A stretch of DNA of 64,000 bases from Maricaulis sp039978735. GTDB taxonomy: Bacteria > Pseudomonadota > Alphaproteobacteria > Caulobacterales > Maricaulaceae. The translations under genes were made by a program, and so were the position numbers. This document shows, piece after piece, positions 7,301 to 16,213 of the stretch (its first letter is position 1; each line of letters begins with the position of its first letter). Where the stretch lies: the NCBI RefSeq assembly GCF_039978735.1, contig NZ_JBDWAS010000014.1, positions 147,189-211,188 of the forward strand, written 5' to 3'. The notes under the pieces were generated by a model that did no database searches, was not told where the DNA came from, and saw only the letters and a program-made list of their open reading frames with translations.

Positions 7301-8669
7301 TGTCGAGCGTATCCGTAATCTTCTCGCCGTGGCGCTGATCGCGCCGCTGGCTGCCTGTTCGTCGATCCCGGACATTCCCAATCCGCTCAATGTGATCCCG
7401 GGCATCGGTGACGACGATGATGAAAATCTGAACGGCACGGCGCCGGAAGATAACCGCGTTTCGATCATGTCGTTCGAGCAGGGGCTTCAGCTCGATACCG
7501 AAGCGGCGCCGGTCGATCTGCCGACGGCGTATGTGAACCAGGTCTGGCCGCAGCCGGACGGGTATCCGACCCATGCCCTGCAGCACACCCAGGCCAGCGG
7601 CCCCCTCGAAGTGGTTTGGCGCCAGAGCTTCGGTGAAGGCTCGGACAATAACCGCCGTATCATCGCGCGGCCTGTTGTCGCCGATGGCCGCATTTTCACG
7701 ATCGACGCCAACGGCGTGGTCTTCGCTCACGACGCCGATGGCGGCAGCCGCCTCTGGTCGACGCGTCTGGAAGGCCCCAACCGGCGTGACCGCATGTCCT
7801 TCGGTGGCGCCGTCGCCTATGATGGTGGCCGTATCTACGCCCATTCCGGCTACAACTATTTCGTGGCGCTGGATGCCGAGAGCGGTGACGAAATCTGGCG
7901 CAGCGAAGTGCTGGTTCCCTTCCATGGGGCGCCGACCGTGGCCGATGGCCGTGTCTTCGTGACCAGCGACAATAACGAGCTTCTCGCGCTCGACGCCGAT
8001 GACGGCACCGTCATGTGGACCCATCCGGGTATCGTCGAGACGGCCCGCCTTCTGACCGCGCCGTCCCCGGCCGTGCTGGGCGATCTGGTCATTGCCCCCT
8101 TCGCCTCGGGCGAGCTCATTGCGCTGCGTGTGCAGAACGGCAATCCGATCTGGTCGGACAGCCTGTCCGGCTCGTCCCGTCTGACCGCCGTGTCCGAGAT
8201 CAACGATCTCGCCGGCAGCCCGGTCATCATGGAAGATGCCGTCTATGCGATGAGCCATTCCGGCCTTCTGGTGGCGATCTCGCTGCGCACGGGCGAGCGT
8301 CTGTGGACGCAGCCGGCCGGCGGTTCCCAGGCACCGTGGGTGGCAGGCAATTATCTCTTCGTCACCACGAATGAAGCCGAGATCGTCTGCCTTGATCGCC
8401 GCGACGGATCCGTCCTCTGGATGACGCAGCTGGACCTGTTCGAGAACCCGAACAAGCGCCGGGATCGCATCGCGTGGACGGGCCCCGTTCTCGCCGGTGG
8501 CCGTGTTTTCGTGGCGTCCAGCAATGGCCAGGGCGTGGTGCTGAATGCCTATGATGGCGAGGTGCTGCGCGAGATGGACCTGCGCGATGATGTCTTCATC
8601 GGTCCGGTCATCGCCAACGAGACCATCTATGTCCTCACCGACGAAGCGCGGCTGATCGCAATCCGCTAA
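7293..8669 (+). CDS. bamB: Outer membrane protein assembly factor BamB
   Basis: 458 residues. A lipoprotein signal with lipobox LAAC places the lipidated cysteine at residue 22. The rest is a PQQ-type eight-bladed beta-propeller with repeated blocks such as GRIFTIDANGVVFAHDADGG and LLALDADDGTVMW. BamB is the periplasm-facing lipoprotein of the BAM complex that folds outer-membrane beta-barrels. The ATG at 7293 is preferred to ATGs at 7263/7266 because GGGAG lies 7 bases before it and it places the signal sequence correctly. It is translationally coupled to the YfgM-like gene and followed by der. Confidence 0.93.
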   Translation: MNSVERIRNLLAVALIAPLAACSSIPDIPNPLNVIPGIGDDDDENLNGTAPEDNRVSIMSFEQGLQLDTEAAPVDLPTAYVNQVWPQPDGYPTHALQHTQASGPLEVVWRQSFGEGSDNNRRIIARPVVADGRIFTIDANGVVFAHDADGGSRLWSTRLEGPNRRDRMSFGGAVAYDGGRIYAHSGYNYFVALDAESGDEIWRSEVLVPFHGAPTVADGRVFVTSDNNELLALDADDGTVMWTHPGIVETARLLTAPSPAVLGDLVIAPFASGELIALRVQNGNPIWSDSLSGSSRLTAVSEINDLAGSPVIMEDAVYAMSHSGLLVAISLRTGERLWTQPAGGSQAPWVAGNYLFVTTNEAEIVCLDRRDGSVLWMTQLDLFENPNKRRDRIAWTGPVLAGGRVFVASSNGQGVVLNAYDGEVLREMDLRDDVFIGPVIANETIYVLTDEARLIAIR

Positions 8670-8700
8670 CGGCAAATCGGGCATCCAGCGGCTTTTTGTG

Positions 8701-8719
8701 ATTTCATTCCGCGTGAAAT
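8701..8719. promoter_or_regulatory. Inverted repeat between bamB and der
   Basis: ATTTCA-N7-TGAAAT is a perfect 6-bp inverted repeat in the 68-base gap before der, ending 18 bases before its ATG. It could be an operator or part of a weak hairpin. No T-tract follows, so it is not a Rho-independent terminator. No binding protein is suggested by the sequence. Confidence 0.3.
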
Positions 8720-8737
8720 TGCTCTAGGCGCTCGCCA

Positions 8738-10237
8738 ATGACTGCATATCTTCCCCGCATCGCCGTCGTCGGACGGCCCAATGTGGGCAAATCCACCCTG
8801 TTCAACCGGCTGGCCGGAAAGCCGCTGGCGATTGTCGACGATCGCCCGGGGGTCACGCGTGACCGCCGCGAGGCGCGCGGCCGGTTGGGCGACATGGAAC
8901 TCCTGCTGATCGATACGGCGGGCTATGACGATGGCGAAAAGGCCGGTCTGGACGCTGAAATGCGCACCCAGACCGAGATCGCGCTCGAGGATGCCGATCT
9001 CTGCCTCTTCCTGATCGATGCCCGTACCGGCGTGACGCCGCTGGACAAGAGCTTTGCCGATGTGATCCGCCGCTCGGGCAAGCCGGTCGTGCTGGTCGCA
9101 AACAAGTGCGAAGGCCGGTTCGGCGAGAGCGGGTTGATGGACTCCTATGGCCTCGGCCTGGGCGAGCCTGTCCCCCTGTCGGCGGCGCATGGCGGCGGTA
9201 TCGGCGATCTCTATGACGCCGTCGAGACCGGCCTGGGCGCCATGGCCCGCGATGCCAAACGCTATCGTGACGACAGCGAGAATCCGCCGCTGCGGATCGC
9301 CGTGATCGGCCGTCCGAATGCCGGCAAGTCGACCCTGATCAATGCGCTGATCGGCGAGGAACGCCTGATTACCGGTCCGGAAGCGGGGATCACCCGCGAC
9401 GCGATCTCGATCGACTGGATGTGGGACGGCCGCCGGGTACGCCTGCACGACACGGCAGGCCTTAGAAAGCGCGGCAAGGTCAATGACCGGCTGGAGCGGA
9501 TGAGCGCGGCCGACACGCTGCGCGCCGTGAAATTTGCCGAAGTCGTGCTGCTGATCGTCGATGCCGGCCACCCGCTGGAAAAGCAGGACCTGCACCTGGC
9601 CGACATGGCCTACAAGGAAGGCCGGGCGGTCGCGATCGCTGTTTCCAAGATGGACCTCGTGCACCAGCGCGACGCCTTCATCAAGGACATCCGCACCGAG
9701 TTCGAGCGCCTGCTGCCGCAGATGACCGGCGCGCCGATCCTGCCGATCTCCGCCCTGAAGAAGAAGGGGCTGGAGACGATCATGCCGGCCCTGTCGCGAC
9801 TGCATACCGACTGGGATGCCAAGGTGAAGACCCGGGATCTCAATGACTGGCTGCACGAGATGATCGAGCGGCATCCGCCGCCCTCGATCAATGGCCGCCG
9901 CGTCAAGCCGCGCTATATCACCCAGACCAAGGGCCGTCCGCCGACTTTCGTGATGATGTGCTCGCGCGCCAGCGAACTGCCGGAAAGCTACAAGCGCTAT
10001 CTGGTGAACGGGCTTCGCGAGGCCTTCGATCTGCCCGGTGTGCCGATCCGTCTGATCGTGAAAGCGGGCAAGAACCCTTACGCCGATGGCGAGCGCGGCG
10101 GCAGTGCGCCGGTCCGGGCCGGAGCGCCGGCGCGGGCCAGCATGCCGCGCATCCGTCAGAAGCCCAAGGGCGCCGCCGGATCGGTCAAGAAAGCCGGCAA
10201 GCCGGGCAAGGCGGTCGGGCCGCGCAAGCGCAGCTGA
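8738..10237 (+). CDS. der: Ribosome biogenesis GTPase Der (EngA)
   Basis: 499 residues with the tandem Era-like GTPase domains that define Der. G domain 1 has GRPNVGKST at 12-20 and DTAGYD. G domain 2 has GRPNAGKST at about 190, then DTAG and SKMD. A KH-like domain is at about 365-450 (KSYKRYLVNGLREAF type). Der assists 50S subunit maturation. The last 50 residues are a Lys/Arg/Gly/Pro-rich tail, longer than in E. coli, that may contact rRNA. It follows bamB with a 68-base gap containing an inverted repeat, and converges with the GNAT gene. Confidence 0.96.
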   Translation: MTAYLPRIAVVGRPNVGKSTLFNRLAGKPLAIVDDRPGVTRDRREARGRLGDMELLLIDTAGYDDGEKAGLDAEMRTQTEIALEDADLCLFLIDARTGVTPLDKSFADVIRRSGKPVVLVANKCEGRFGESGLMDSYGLGLGEPVPLSAAHGGGIGDLYDAVETGLGAMARDAKRYRDDSENPPLRIAVIGRPNAGKSTLINALIGEERLITGPEAGITRDAISIDWMWDGRRVRLHDTAGLRKRGKVNDRLERMSAADTLRAVKFAEVVLLIVDAGHPLEKQDLHLADMAYKEGRAVAIAVSKMDLVHQRDAFIKDIRTEFERLLPQMTGAPILPISALKKKGLETIMPALSRLHTDWDAKVKTRDLNDWLHEMIERHPPPSINGRRVKPRYITQTKGRPPTFVMMCSRASELPESYKRYLVNGLREAFDLPGVPIRLIVKAGKNPYADGERGGSAPVRAGAPARASMPRIRQKPKGAAGSVKKAGKPGKAVGPRKRS

Positions 10238-10264
10238 CAATAGCCGGTCCTTCCTGCACGGCGC

Positions 10265-10744
10265 TCAGGACGTCTCCAGCCGGTATTTGCGGAAGACCTC
10301 GCCCTCATAGGTGATCTCGCCCACCATCTCGGCGCCCAGCCGGGCCAGACCGCGCACATGGCGGCGCGAGGGCGGCAGGAGGAAGGTCACATGGGGGATG
10401 CGCGCATCGGTGCGGGCATAGGCGAGGGCCTTTCGGATGATCGCGAGGCCGAGACCGAAATCCTGCGGCCGCAGCACCAGGCCGTAATCCCAGTCCTCGC
10501 CTTCCTTCTGGAAGCCGCCCCAGCCGGCATAGCGGCCGTCCGCCAGGATCGCCCAGTGTCCCAGCCCGTCCCGCGCCCAGCACGCCTCCTTGGCGGCGAT
10601 GAAGGCTGTGCAGGTCTCCATGTCCCACCCGTTCTTCAGCAGGGGCATGTGCTCGGCCAGACGCGGATCGGACATGTGGTCCAGGATCGCGTCAGGCGCG
10701 ACCCCGGTCAGGCGTATGAAGGTAATGTCAGGACGCTGAGGCAT
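10265..10744 (-). CDS. GNAT-family N-acetyltransferase
   Basis: 159 residues with a GNAT/RimJ-like fold. There is an N-terminal RLTGVAPDAILDHM helix, a central GHWAILADGRYAGWGGF beta-hairpin, and a cofactor-region helix LGLAIIRKALAYAR. The acceptor is unknown. The pyrophosphate-binding loop (RPQDFGLG) is a weak version of the usual Q/RxxGxG/A. An upstream in-frame GTG (10759) exists, but the ATG at 10744 gives the normal family start; neither has a strong Shine-Dalgarno. It lies downstream of the SDR gene on the same strand with a 68-base gap, and converges with der. Confidence 0.7.
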   Translation of the reverse strand: MPQRPDITFIRLTGVAPDAILDHMSDPRLAEHMPLLKNGWDMETCTAFIAAKEACWARDGLGHWAILADGRYAGWGGFQKEGEDWDYGLVLRPQDFGLGLAIIRKALAYARTDARIPHVTFLLPPSRRHVRGLARLGAEMVGEITYEGEVFRKYRLETS

Positions 10745-10812
10745 GACGCCAGCTAGCACCGGCCCGGGGCAACGGGAAGCCGGTGCGTCACGCGCTCACG
10801 GCAAGTTGAGCG

Positions 10813-11529
10813 CTAGCCCTCGAACCGCACGATTTCGCCGTGGCGGGCGCAGTCCGGGCCGACCAGTTCGGCGACCAGCGGCCACAGGGCGGCCGGTTCC
10901 GGCAGGGAGTTGGGATCCTCGCCCGGGAAGGCCTTGGCGCGCATCCGCGTGCGCATGGCACCGGGATAGACGACATTGATGCGCAGGCTGGGCGAATTCA
11001 CGTGCTCGGCAGCCCAGGACTGGGCGAGGGCGTCGAGGCCGGACTTGGCGGCCGCATAGGGTGCCCAGAAGGCGCGGCGCGAGCTGGCGGCGCCCGAGGA
11101 GATGAAGACGGCGCGGCCGGCATCCGACGAGAGCAGCGGGCCTTCGAAGGCGCGGATCATGCGGGCCGGGGCGACGAGGTTCACACCCAGCACATTCTGC
11201 CAGGTCTTGGCCTTCACCTGCGCGGCAGGCGTCAGCTCGCCCAGCGCGCCGGCATTGGCGATCATGATGTCCAGCTTGCCCCACCGGTCGGTGACGATCT
11301 GGCCGAGCTGCTCGATCCCGTCTTCCGACATCAGATCCATCGGCACGAGCGTCGTGGTTCCGCCGGCGGCCTTGATGGCGTCGTCCAGTTCTTCCAGGGC
11401 GCCCTGCGTGCGGGCGGTGGCGATCACATGGGCGCCGGCCTTGGCCAGTTCCAGGGCCAGAGCCCGGCCAATACCCCGCGAGGCCCCGCTGACAAGAGCG
11501 AGGCGGCCTTTCAGATCGATGTCGGTCAT
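10813..11529 (-). CDS. SDR-family NAD(P)-dependent oxidoreductase
   Basis: 238 residues of a classical short-chain dehydrogenase. It has the dinucleotide motif SGASRGIG near residue 15, NAG in IMIANAGALGE (about 91), a catalytic Ser in SSGAASS (about 143), and the catalytic YAAAK (about 157-161). The start overlaps the purF stop by four bases (ATGA), so it is translationally coupled to purF. An SDR after purF is a recurrent alphaproteobacterial arrangement, but the substrate is not known. Nothing in the sequence ties it chemically to purine synthesis. Confidence 0.85.
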   Translation of the reverse strand: MTDIDLKGRLALVSGASRGIGRALALELAKAGAHVIATARTQGALEELDDAIKAAGGTTTLVPMDLMSEDGIEQLGQIVTDRWGKLDIMIANAGALGELTPAAQVKAKTWQNVLGVNLVAPARMIRAFEGPLLSSDAGRAVFISSGAASSRRAFWAPYAAAKSGLDALAQSWAAEHVNSPSLRINVVYPGAMRTRMRAKAFPGEDPNSLPEPAALWPLVAELVGPDCARHGEIVRFEG

Positions 11530-13007
11530 GCGTCCACCAGAAGCGAGAGCTGGAATTCCTTGGCCGAGAGGTCCCGGTCATGGTCGACGAGACGCGTCGG
11601 ATACTCGCCGGTGAAGTAGTGGTCGGCGAGTTGCGGGTTGGCGTCATTGCGCCCTTCGCCGCAGACGGCCTGGTAAAGACCGTCGACCGACAGGAAGCCG
11701 AGGCTGTCGGCCTCGAGCTTGGCGGCCATCTCGTCGAGGTCCATGTTCGCGGCGATCAGTTCGGCCCGTCCGGCCATGTCGATGCCGTAGAAGTCCGGGA
11801 ATTTGATCGGCGGGCAGGCCGAGCGGAAATGCACTTCGGACGCACCGGCCTCGCGCATCATGCGCACGATCTTCAGCGAGGTCGTACCGCGCACGATCGA
11901 GTCGTCGATCAGCAGGACGCGCTTGCCGCGCACCACGGCGGCATTGGCCGAGTGCTTGCGGCGGACCGACAGGTCGCGCCGGTCCTGGGTCGGCTGGATG
12001 AAGGTTCGGCCCACGAAGTGCGAGCGGATGATGCCTAGCTCGAAGGGAATACCGGAAGCTTCCGAATAGCCGATCGCGGCCGGCACGCCGCTGTCCGGCA
12101 CGGGCACGATGACATCGACATCGGCCGGGGTTTCCATCGCCAGCTGGCGGCCCATCTGCTTGCGGGCCTCGTAGACCGAACGGCCGCCGATGATCGAGTC
12201 GGGGCGGGCAAAATAGATGTATTCGAAGGCGCAGATACGGGCCGGATGGGCCGGGGCGAAGCGTTCGGAGCGGATGCCGTCCTCGCTCACCACGACAGCC
12301 TCGCCGGGCTCGATATCGCGTACGAAACTCGCACCGACCATGTCCAGCGCACAGGTTTCCGAGGCGAAGATCACCGCGTCACCCAGCGTGCCCATCACCA
12401 GCGGCCGGATGCCGTAGGGGTCGCGCGCCGCGATCAGCCGGTCATTGACCAGCGCCACGAAAGCGAAGGCGCCCTGGACCTGTTTCAGTGCCTGCAGGAC
12501 ACGATTGGTCAGCTTGGTCTTCTTCGACTGGGCAGCCAGGTGCAGCACGACCTCCGAATCGGAGGTCGACTGGAAGATGGCGCCGTGGCTGACGAGTTCC
12601 TCGCGCAGGACGCGGGCATTGGTCAGATTGCCGTTATGGGCGAGGGCGATGCCGCCGCCGCGCACATCCGAATACAGCGGCTGCACATTGCGCAGCACCG
12701 ACGCACCCTGGGTGGAATAGCGGGCATGGCCGATCGCGACCTTGCCGGGCAGGCGTTGCGGCATGTCCGGCGAGGTGAAGTTCTCGCCGACAAGGCCGAG
12801 ATAGCGCTCGATATGGAAACGCGACCCGTCATGGGTCGCGATGCCGCAGGCTTCCTGTCCACGATGCTGCAGGGCGTGAAGCCCGAGCGCCGTGAGAACA
12901 CCGGCATCTACCGCATTGTAAACGGCGAAAACACCGCATTCTTCCTGGGGGCGATCCGTCTCGGGATCGTAAGTGAGCGTGGCAGTTTGGGGGTTGGCCT
13001 GGCTCAT
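11526..13007 (-). CDS. purF: Amidophosphoribosyltransferase
   Basis: First enzyme of de novo purine synthesis; it transfers glutamine nitrogen to PRPP. 493 residues. The N-terminal nucleophile glutaminase domain starts with a short propeptide and the catalytic cysteine at residue 24 (EECGVFAVY), followed by LQHRGQE. The C-terminal phosphoribosyltransferase domain carries the PRPP loop VLLIDDSIVRGTTS. It overlaps cvpA upstream (4 bases) and the SDR downstream (4 bases), so cvpA-purF-SDR is one coupled unit. purM and purN are near 49-50 kb in a separate operon. Confidence 0.97.
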   Translation of the reverse strand: MSQANPQTATLTYDPETDRPQEECGVFAVYNAVDAGVLTALGLHALQHRGQEACGIATHDGSRFHIERYLGLVGENFTSPDMPQRLPGKVAIGHARYSTQGASVLRNVQPLYSDVRGGGIALAHNGNLTNARVLREELVSHGAIFQSTSDSEVVLHLAAQSKKTKLTNRVLQALKQVQGAFAFVALVNDRLIAARDPYGIRPLVMGTLGDAVIFASETCALDMVGASFVRDIEPGEAVVVSEDGIRSERFAPAHPARICAFEYIYFARPDSIIGGRSVYEARKQMGRQLAMETPADVDVIVPVPDSGVPAAIGYSEASGIPFELGIIRSHFVGRTFIQPTQDRRDLSVRRKHSANAAVVRGKRVLLIDDSIVRGTTSLKIVRMMREAGASEVHFRSACPPIKFPDFYGIDMAGRAELIAANMDLDEMAAKLEADSLGFLSVDGLYQAVCGEGRNDANPQLADHYFTGEYPTRLVDHDRDLSAKEFQLSLLVDA

Positions 13008-13648
13008 CCGTCCTCGTCCTGGTCATCCGTGGTCGAACCGATGAGGTCATCTAGTCGGTTTCGGTCGCGGCTTCCATAGGAGCTGTCATTATTTCTTATT
13101 GTTTCTGCAATCGGGTCGTCCTCGCCATAGGGCAGGGGACGGGTCTCGGCCAGTCGCGAGGTCTCGGGCGCCAGTGTCTGCAGGGCCCGGGCCGTTGCAC
13201 CGACCAGCGGATAGATGCGCGCCTGGGTCACCCAGGCCGGCGGGCGTCCGCTTTCACCCATCGTTGCGGCCATGAAGATCACACCGAGACCGAGCAGGAC
13301 CAGACCGCGCACGACGCCGAATACGAAGCCGAGCGTGCGATCGACCACATTCACATCCTCGCCCTTTGCCAGCCCCTTGGACAGGGAACTCGTCACGAAG
13401 GTGACGGCCAGGTAGATCAGGATGAAGACGGCTGCACCGACGGCAACAGGTGCCAGCCAGTCGGGGTCGATGATTTCGCGGGCCGGACCGATGAAGACCG
13501 GCAGGCTCCACAAGGCTGCCAGTGAAGCGGCAACGAAGGCGGTGACTGACAGGGCTTCGCGGACAAAGCCGCGCACCAGCGCCAGGAGGCCGGAAATCAG
13601 CAGGATGGCGAGGCCGATCCCGTCGAAGGCACTCAGCGTGCTATCCAT
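13004..13648 (-). CDS. cvpA: CvpA family membrane protein
   Basis: 214 residues with four hydrophobic helices in the first 130 residues (GIGLAILLISGLLALVRG motif after helix 1) and a charged cytoplasmic tail ending in a Asp/Arg-rich stretch. The CvpA family is linked to colicin V production in E. coli and more generally to envelope function. It is placed directly before purF, as in many proteobacteria, and overlaps it by 4 bases. radA ends 11 bases upstream. Confidence 0.9.
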   Translation of the reverse strand: MDSTLSAFDGIGLAILLISGLLALVRGFVREALSVTAFVAASLAALWSLPVFIGPAREIIDPDWLAPVAVGAAVFILIYLAVTFVTSSLSKGLAKGEDVNVVDRTLGFVFGVVRGLVLLGLGVIFMAATMGESGRPPAWVTQARIYPLVGATARALQTLAPETSRLAETRPLPYGEDDPIAETIRNNDSSYGSRDRNRLDDLIGSTTDDQDEDG

Positions 13649-13659
13649 CCCTGCAACTC

Positions 13660-15036
13660 CTACTCTCCCGCCAGAGCCCGCAAAGTCTGCACCAATTCGA
13701 GCGCCGTGGCCACGCCATGCACCCGCACGGGTGCGTTACCGTCGGCCGCTGCCTGGGGCGCGATGGCCGAGTCGAAACCGAGCTTGGCGGCTTCCTTCAG
13801 CCGGGCCTCCGAACGGCCGACAGGCCGAACATCGCCGGAAAGACTGATTTCTCCGTAAACAACGCCCTTGCCGGGCAGTGCCACATCCATTGCCGAGGAG
13901 ACAATCGCGGCGGCGACGGCCAGATCGGCGGCCGGTTCGGTGATTTTCAGCCCGCCGGCGACATTCAGGAAGATGTCGCGATTGGAGATATTGACGCCGC
14001 AGCGCGCTTCCAGCACGGCCAGCACCATGGCCAGGCGTCCCGAATCCCAGCCGACCACGGCGCGGCGCGGCGTGCCGAAAGCGGCGGGCGCGACCAGGGC
14101 CTGGATTTCCGACAGGACCGGCCGCGTGCCTTCCATGCCGGCAAAGACGGCGGCACCGGGATTGGCCTCGGCGCGGCCATCGAGAAAGAGAGAGGAGGGG
14201 TTGGCGACCTCACCGAGTCCCTTGTCGCCCATCTCGAACACACCGATCTCGTCAGTCGGACCGAAGCGGTTCTTCACGGCGCGCAGGATGCGGAACTGGT
14301 GCGAGCGCTCGCCCTCGAAATAGAGCACCGCATCGACCATGTGCTCGACCACGCGCGGTCCGGCGATCTGGCCGTCCTTGGTGACATGGCCGACCAGGAT
14401 GACGGTGCAGTTCCGTTTCTTGGCAAAGCGGACGAGTTCCTGGGCGCAGGCGCGCACCTGGGCCACCGTGCCCGGCGCGGCCGCCAGCTGGTCGGTCCAC
14501 AGCGTCTGGATCGAATCGATCACGACGATGTCCGGTTTTTCCGACTTCAGCCCGTCCAGAATGTCGTTGAGCGAGGTCTCGGCGGCCAGCGCCACCGGCG
14601 CATCGGCCAGACCGAGCCGCCGGGCGCGGCGGCGCACCTGGTCGATCGCTTCCTCGCCGGAAATATAGATGGCGCGCGTATTCTGGTTGGCCAGCTGCGC
14701 CATCATCTGCAGGAGAAGCGTCGACTTGCCGATGCCGGGATCGCCGCCGACCAGGATGGCCGAGCCGGGCACCAGCCCGCCGCCTGCGACCCGGTCCAGC
14801 TCGTCTATCCCCGAACGCAGGCGCGGCGTTTCCGGGGTCTCGGCGCCGAGATCGACCAGTTCCAGGCGGGCCGCGCGGCCACGTTTCTTCGGAGCGGTTG
14901 CCTGTGTGCCCAGGGGTGCGGATGCGGCTTCCTCGACCAGGGTGTTCCACTGGCCGCAATCATCGCACTTGCCCGCCCATTTGGAATGGACGGCGCCGCA
15001 GGACTGGCAGACATAGACGCTATCGGATCGGGCCAT
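13660..15036 (-). CDS. radA: DNA repair protein RadA
   Basis: 458 residues with the full RadA layout. An N-terminal C4 zinc finger (CQSCG...CDDCG, residues 10-29) is followed by a RecA-like ATPase core with Walker A GGDPGIGKSTLL near 97. The RadA-specific KNRFG motif is near 255, and a C-terminal Lon-protease-like domain is at about 290-455. RadA is a DnaB-like helicase that drives branch migration in recombination. It is in the dnaB-alr-radA-cvpA-purF chain, 11 bases before cvpA and 64 bases after alr. Confidence 0.96.
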   Translation of the reverse strand: MARSDSVYVCQSCGAVHSKWAGKCDDCGQWNTLVEEAASAPLGTQATAPKKRGRAARLELVDLGAETPETPRLRSGIDELDRVAGGGLVPGSAILVGGDPGIGKSTLLLQMMAQLANQNTRAIYISGEEAIDQVRRRARRLGLADAPVALAAETSLNDILDGLKSEKPDIVVIDSIQTLWTDQLAAAPGTVAQVRACAQELVRFAKKRNCTVILVGHVTKDGQIAGPRVVEHMVDAVLYFEGERSHQFRILRAVKNRFGPTDEIGVFEMGDKGLGEVANPSSLFLDGRAEANPGAAVFAGMEGTRPVLSEIQALVAPAAFGTPRRAVVGWDSGRLAMVLAVLEARCGVNISNRDIFLNVAGGLKITEPAADLAVAAAIVSSAMDVALPGKGVVYGEISLSGDVRPVGRSEARLKEAAKLGFDSAIAPQAAADGNAPVRVHGVATALELVQTLRALAGE

Positions 15037-15100
15037 GTGGGTGTGTCTCCTTCTGTTTGCGCACAGTCAAGCAGGGGAGGATGACAGAATGTGTCCGGGG

Positions 15101-16213
15101 TCAGCGCCGTTTGGCAGCCGGCTTGTAGATGCGGTGGAAACGCAGGCCCAGGCGGACCAGGAATTCGTAGGAAATCGTGGCGGCGCTGTCGGCCATGTCC
15201 TCGATATCCCCGCCGAGGAAGCAGACCGGATGCCCCGGTGCGAGCGGTATATCGACATCGGTCACGTCGACACCGATCAGGTCCATCGAGACCCGTCCCA
15301 GGATCGGCACACGGGTCTCGCCGATCCGGCCGAACCCGCCATTGCCGAAGGCGCGCAGCAGACCGTCGGCATAGCCGGCCGCGACCGTTGCGATGCGGCG
15401 CGGCGTGTCAGCCGTGAAGGTTGCGCCATAGCCCACCGTATCGCCGGGCCGCAGCGTGCGGATCTGCAGGATCGGCGCGTCGATCTCGACCGCCGGTTCG
15501 AAGGGCGAGGGATAGCCGGGCGCGGGAACCCCGCCGAACAGGGCGAGCCCCGGCCGCAGCACGTCGAAATGATAGTCCGGCCCCAGCAGCACGCCCGCGG
15601 AATTGGACAGCGAGGCGGGAATGCCGTGAAAGGCCTCGCGGATGCGGGAGAAGCGTTCCAGCTGCCGCGCATTGAGCGGATAGACCGGCTCGTCGGCGCA
15701 GGCGAGATGGCTCATGATCTGCCGCACATCGATCGCATCCAGCCGGGCGGGATTGGCGATCAGCGCGTCGGTTTCCTCGGGGCCGAGGCCCAGACGGTTC
15801 ATGCCGGTGTCGAAATGCAGGGCGCAGGGCAGGTCCGGTGCCTGCTCGCGCAATTGTTCCAGCTGGGCGAGCTCGTTGATCACCGGGAAGAGCTCGGCCT
15901 TGCGCAGGGCCGGCAGTTCGGCGGGCCAGAAGCCGTTGAAGACATAGATATCGGCCGGGCGTCCGGCGAGCGCCGTGCGGGCCTCTCGGCCCTCCGACGT
16001 ATGCGCGACATAGAAGGTGCGGCAGCCGGCATCGGCGAGGGCCGGCACGACTTCCATGGCGCCGAGCCCATAGGCGTTGGCCTTCACCACCGCGCCGGCC
16101 TCGGCGCCGGGCGCGAGGTCGCGGACCTTGCGGTAATTCTGCTGGATGGTCGCCAGATCGATGATCAGGCGCGGAGCGGGTTCGGCGCGTGTGTCAGTCG
16201 GACTCGTCGTCAT
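15101..16213 (-). CDS. alr: Alanine racemase
   Basis: A PLP enzyme that makes D-alanine for peptidoglycan. 370 residues. The N-terminal TIM barrel has the PLP-binding lysine in VVKANAYGLG (about residue 44). The C-terminal domain contains the GYADGLLRAF block and the GRVSMDLIGVDV motif of family members. It overlaps the 3' end of dnaB by 20 bases, so the two are coupled. The dnaB-alr order is common in alphaproteobacteria and other groups. Confidence 0.95.
   Translation of the reverse strand: MTTSPTDTRAEPAPRLIIDLATIQQNYRKVRDLAPGAEAGAVVKANAYGLGAMEVVPALADAGCRTFYVAHTSEGREARTALAGRPADIYVFNGFWPAELPALRKAELFPVINELAQLEQLREQAPDLPCALHFDTGMNRLGLGPEETDALIANPARLDAIDVRQIMSHLACADEPVYPLNARQLERFSRIREAFHGIPASLSNSAGVLLGPDYHFDVLRPGLALFGGVPAPGYPSPFEPAVEIDAPILQIRTLRPGDTVGYGATFTADTPRRIATVAAGYADGLLRAFGNGGFGRIGETRVPILGRVSMDLIGVDVTDVDIPLAPGHPVCFLGGDIEDMADSAATISYEFLVRLGLRFHRIYKPAAKRR

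Noticed and set aside
8666..10240. Long minus-strand open frame antisense to der
   Set aside because: No family motif and no start signal; der is certain on the plus strand.
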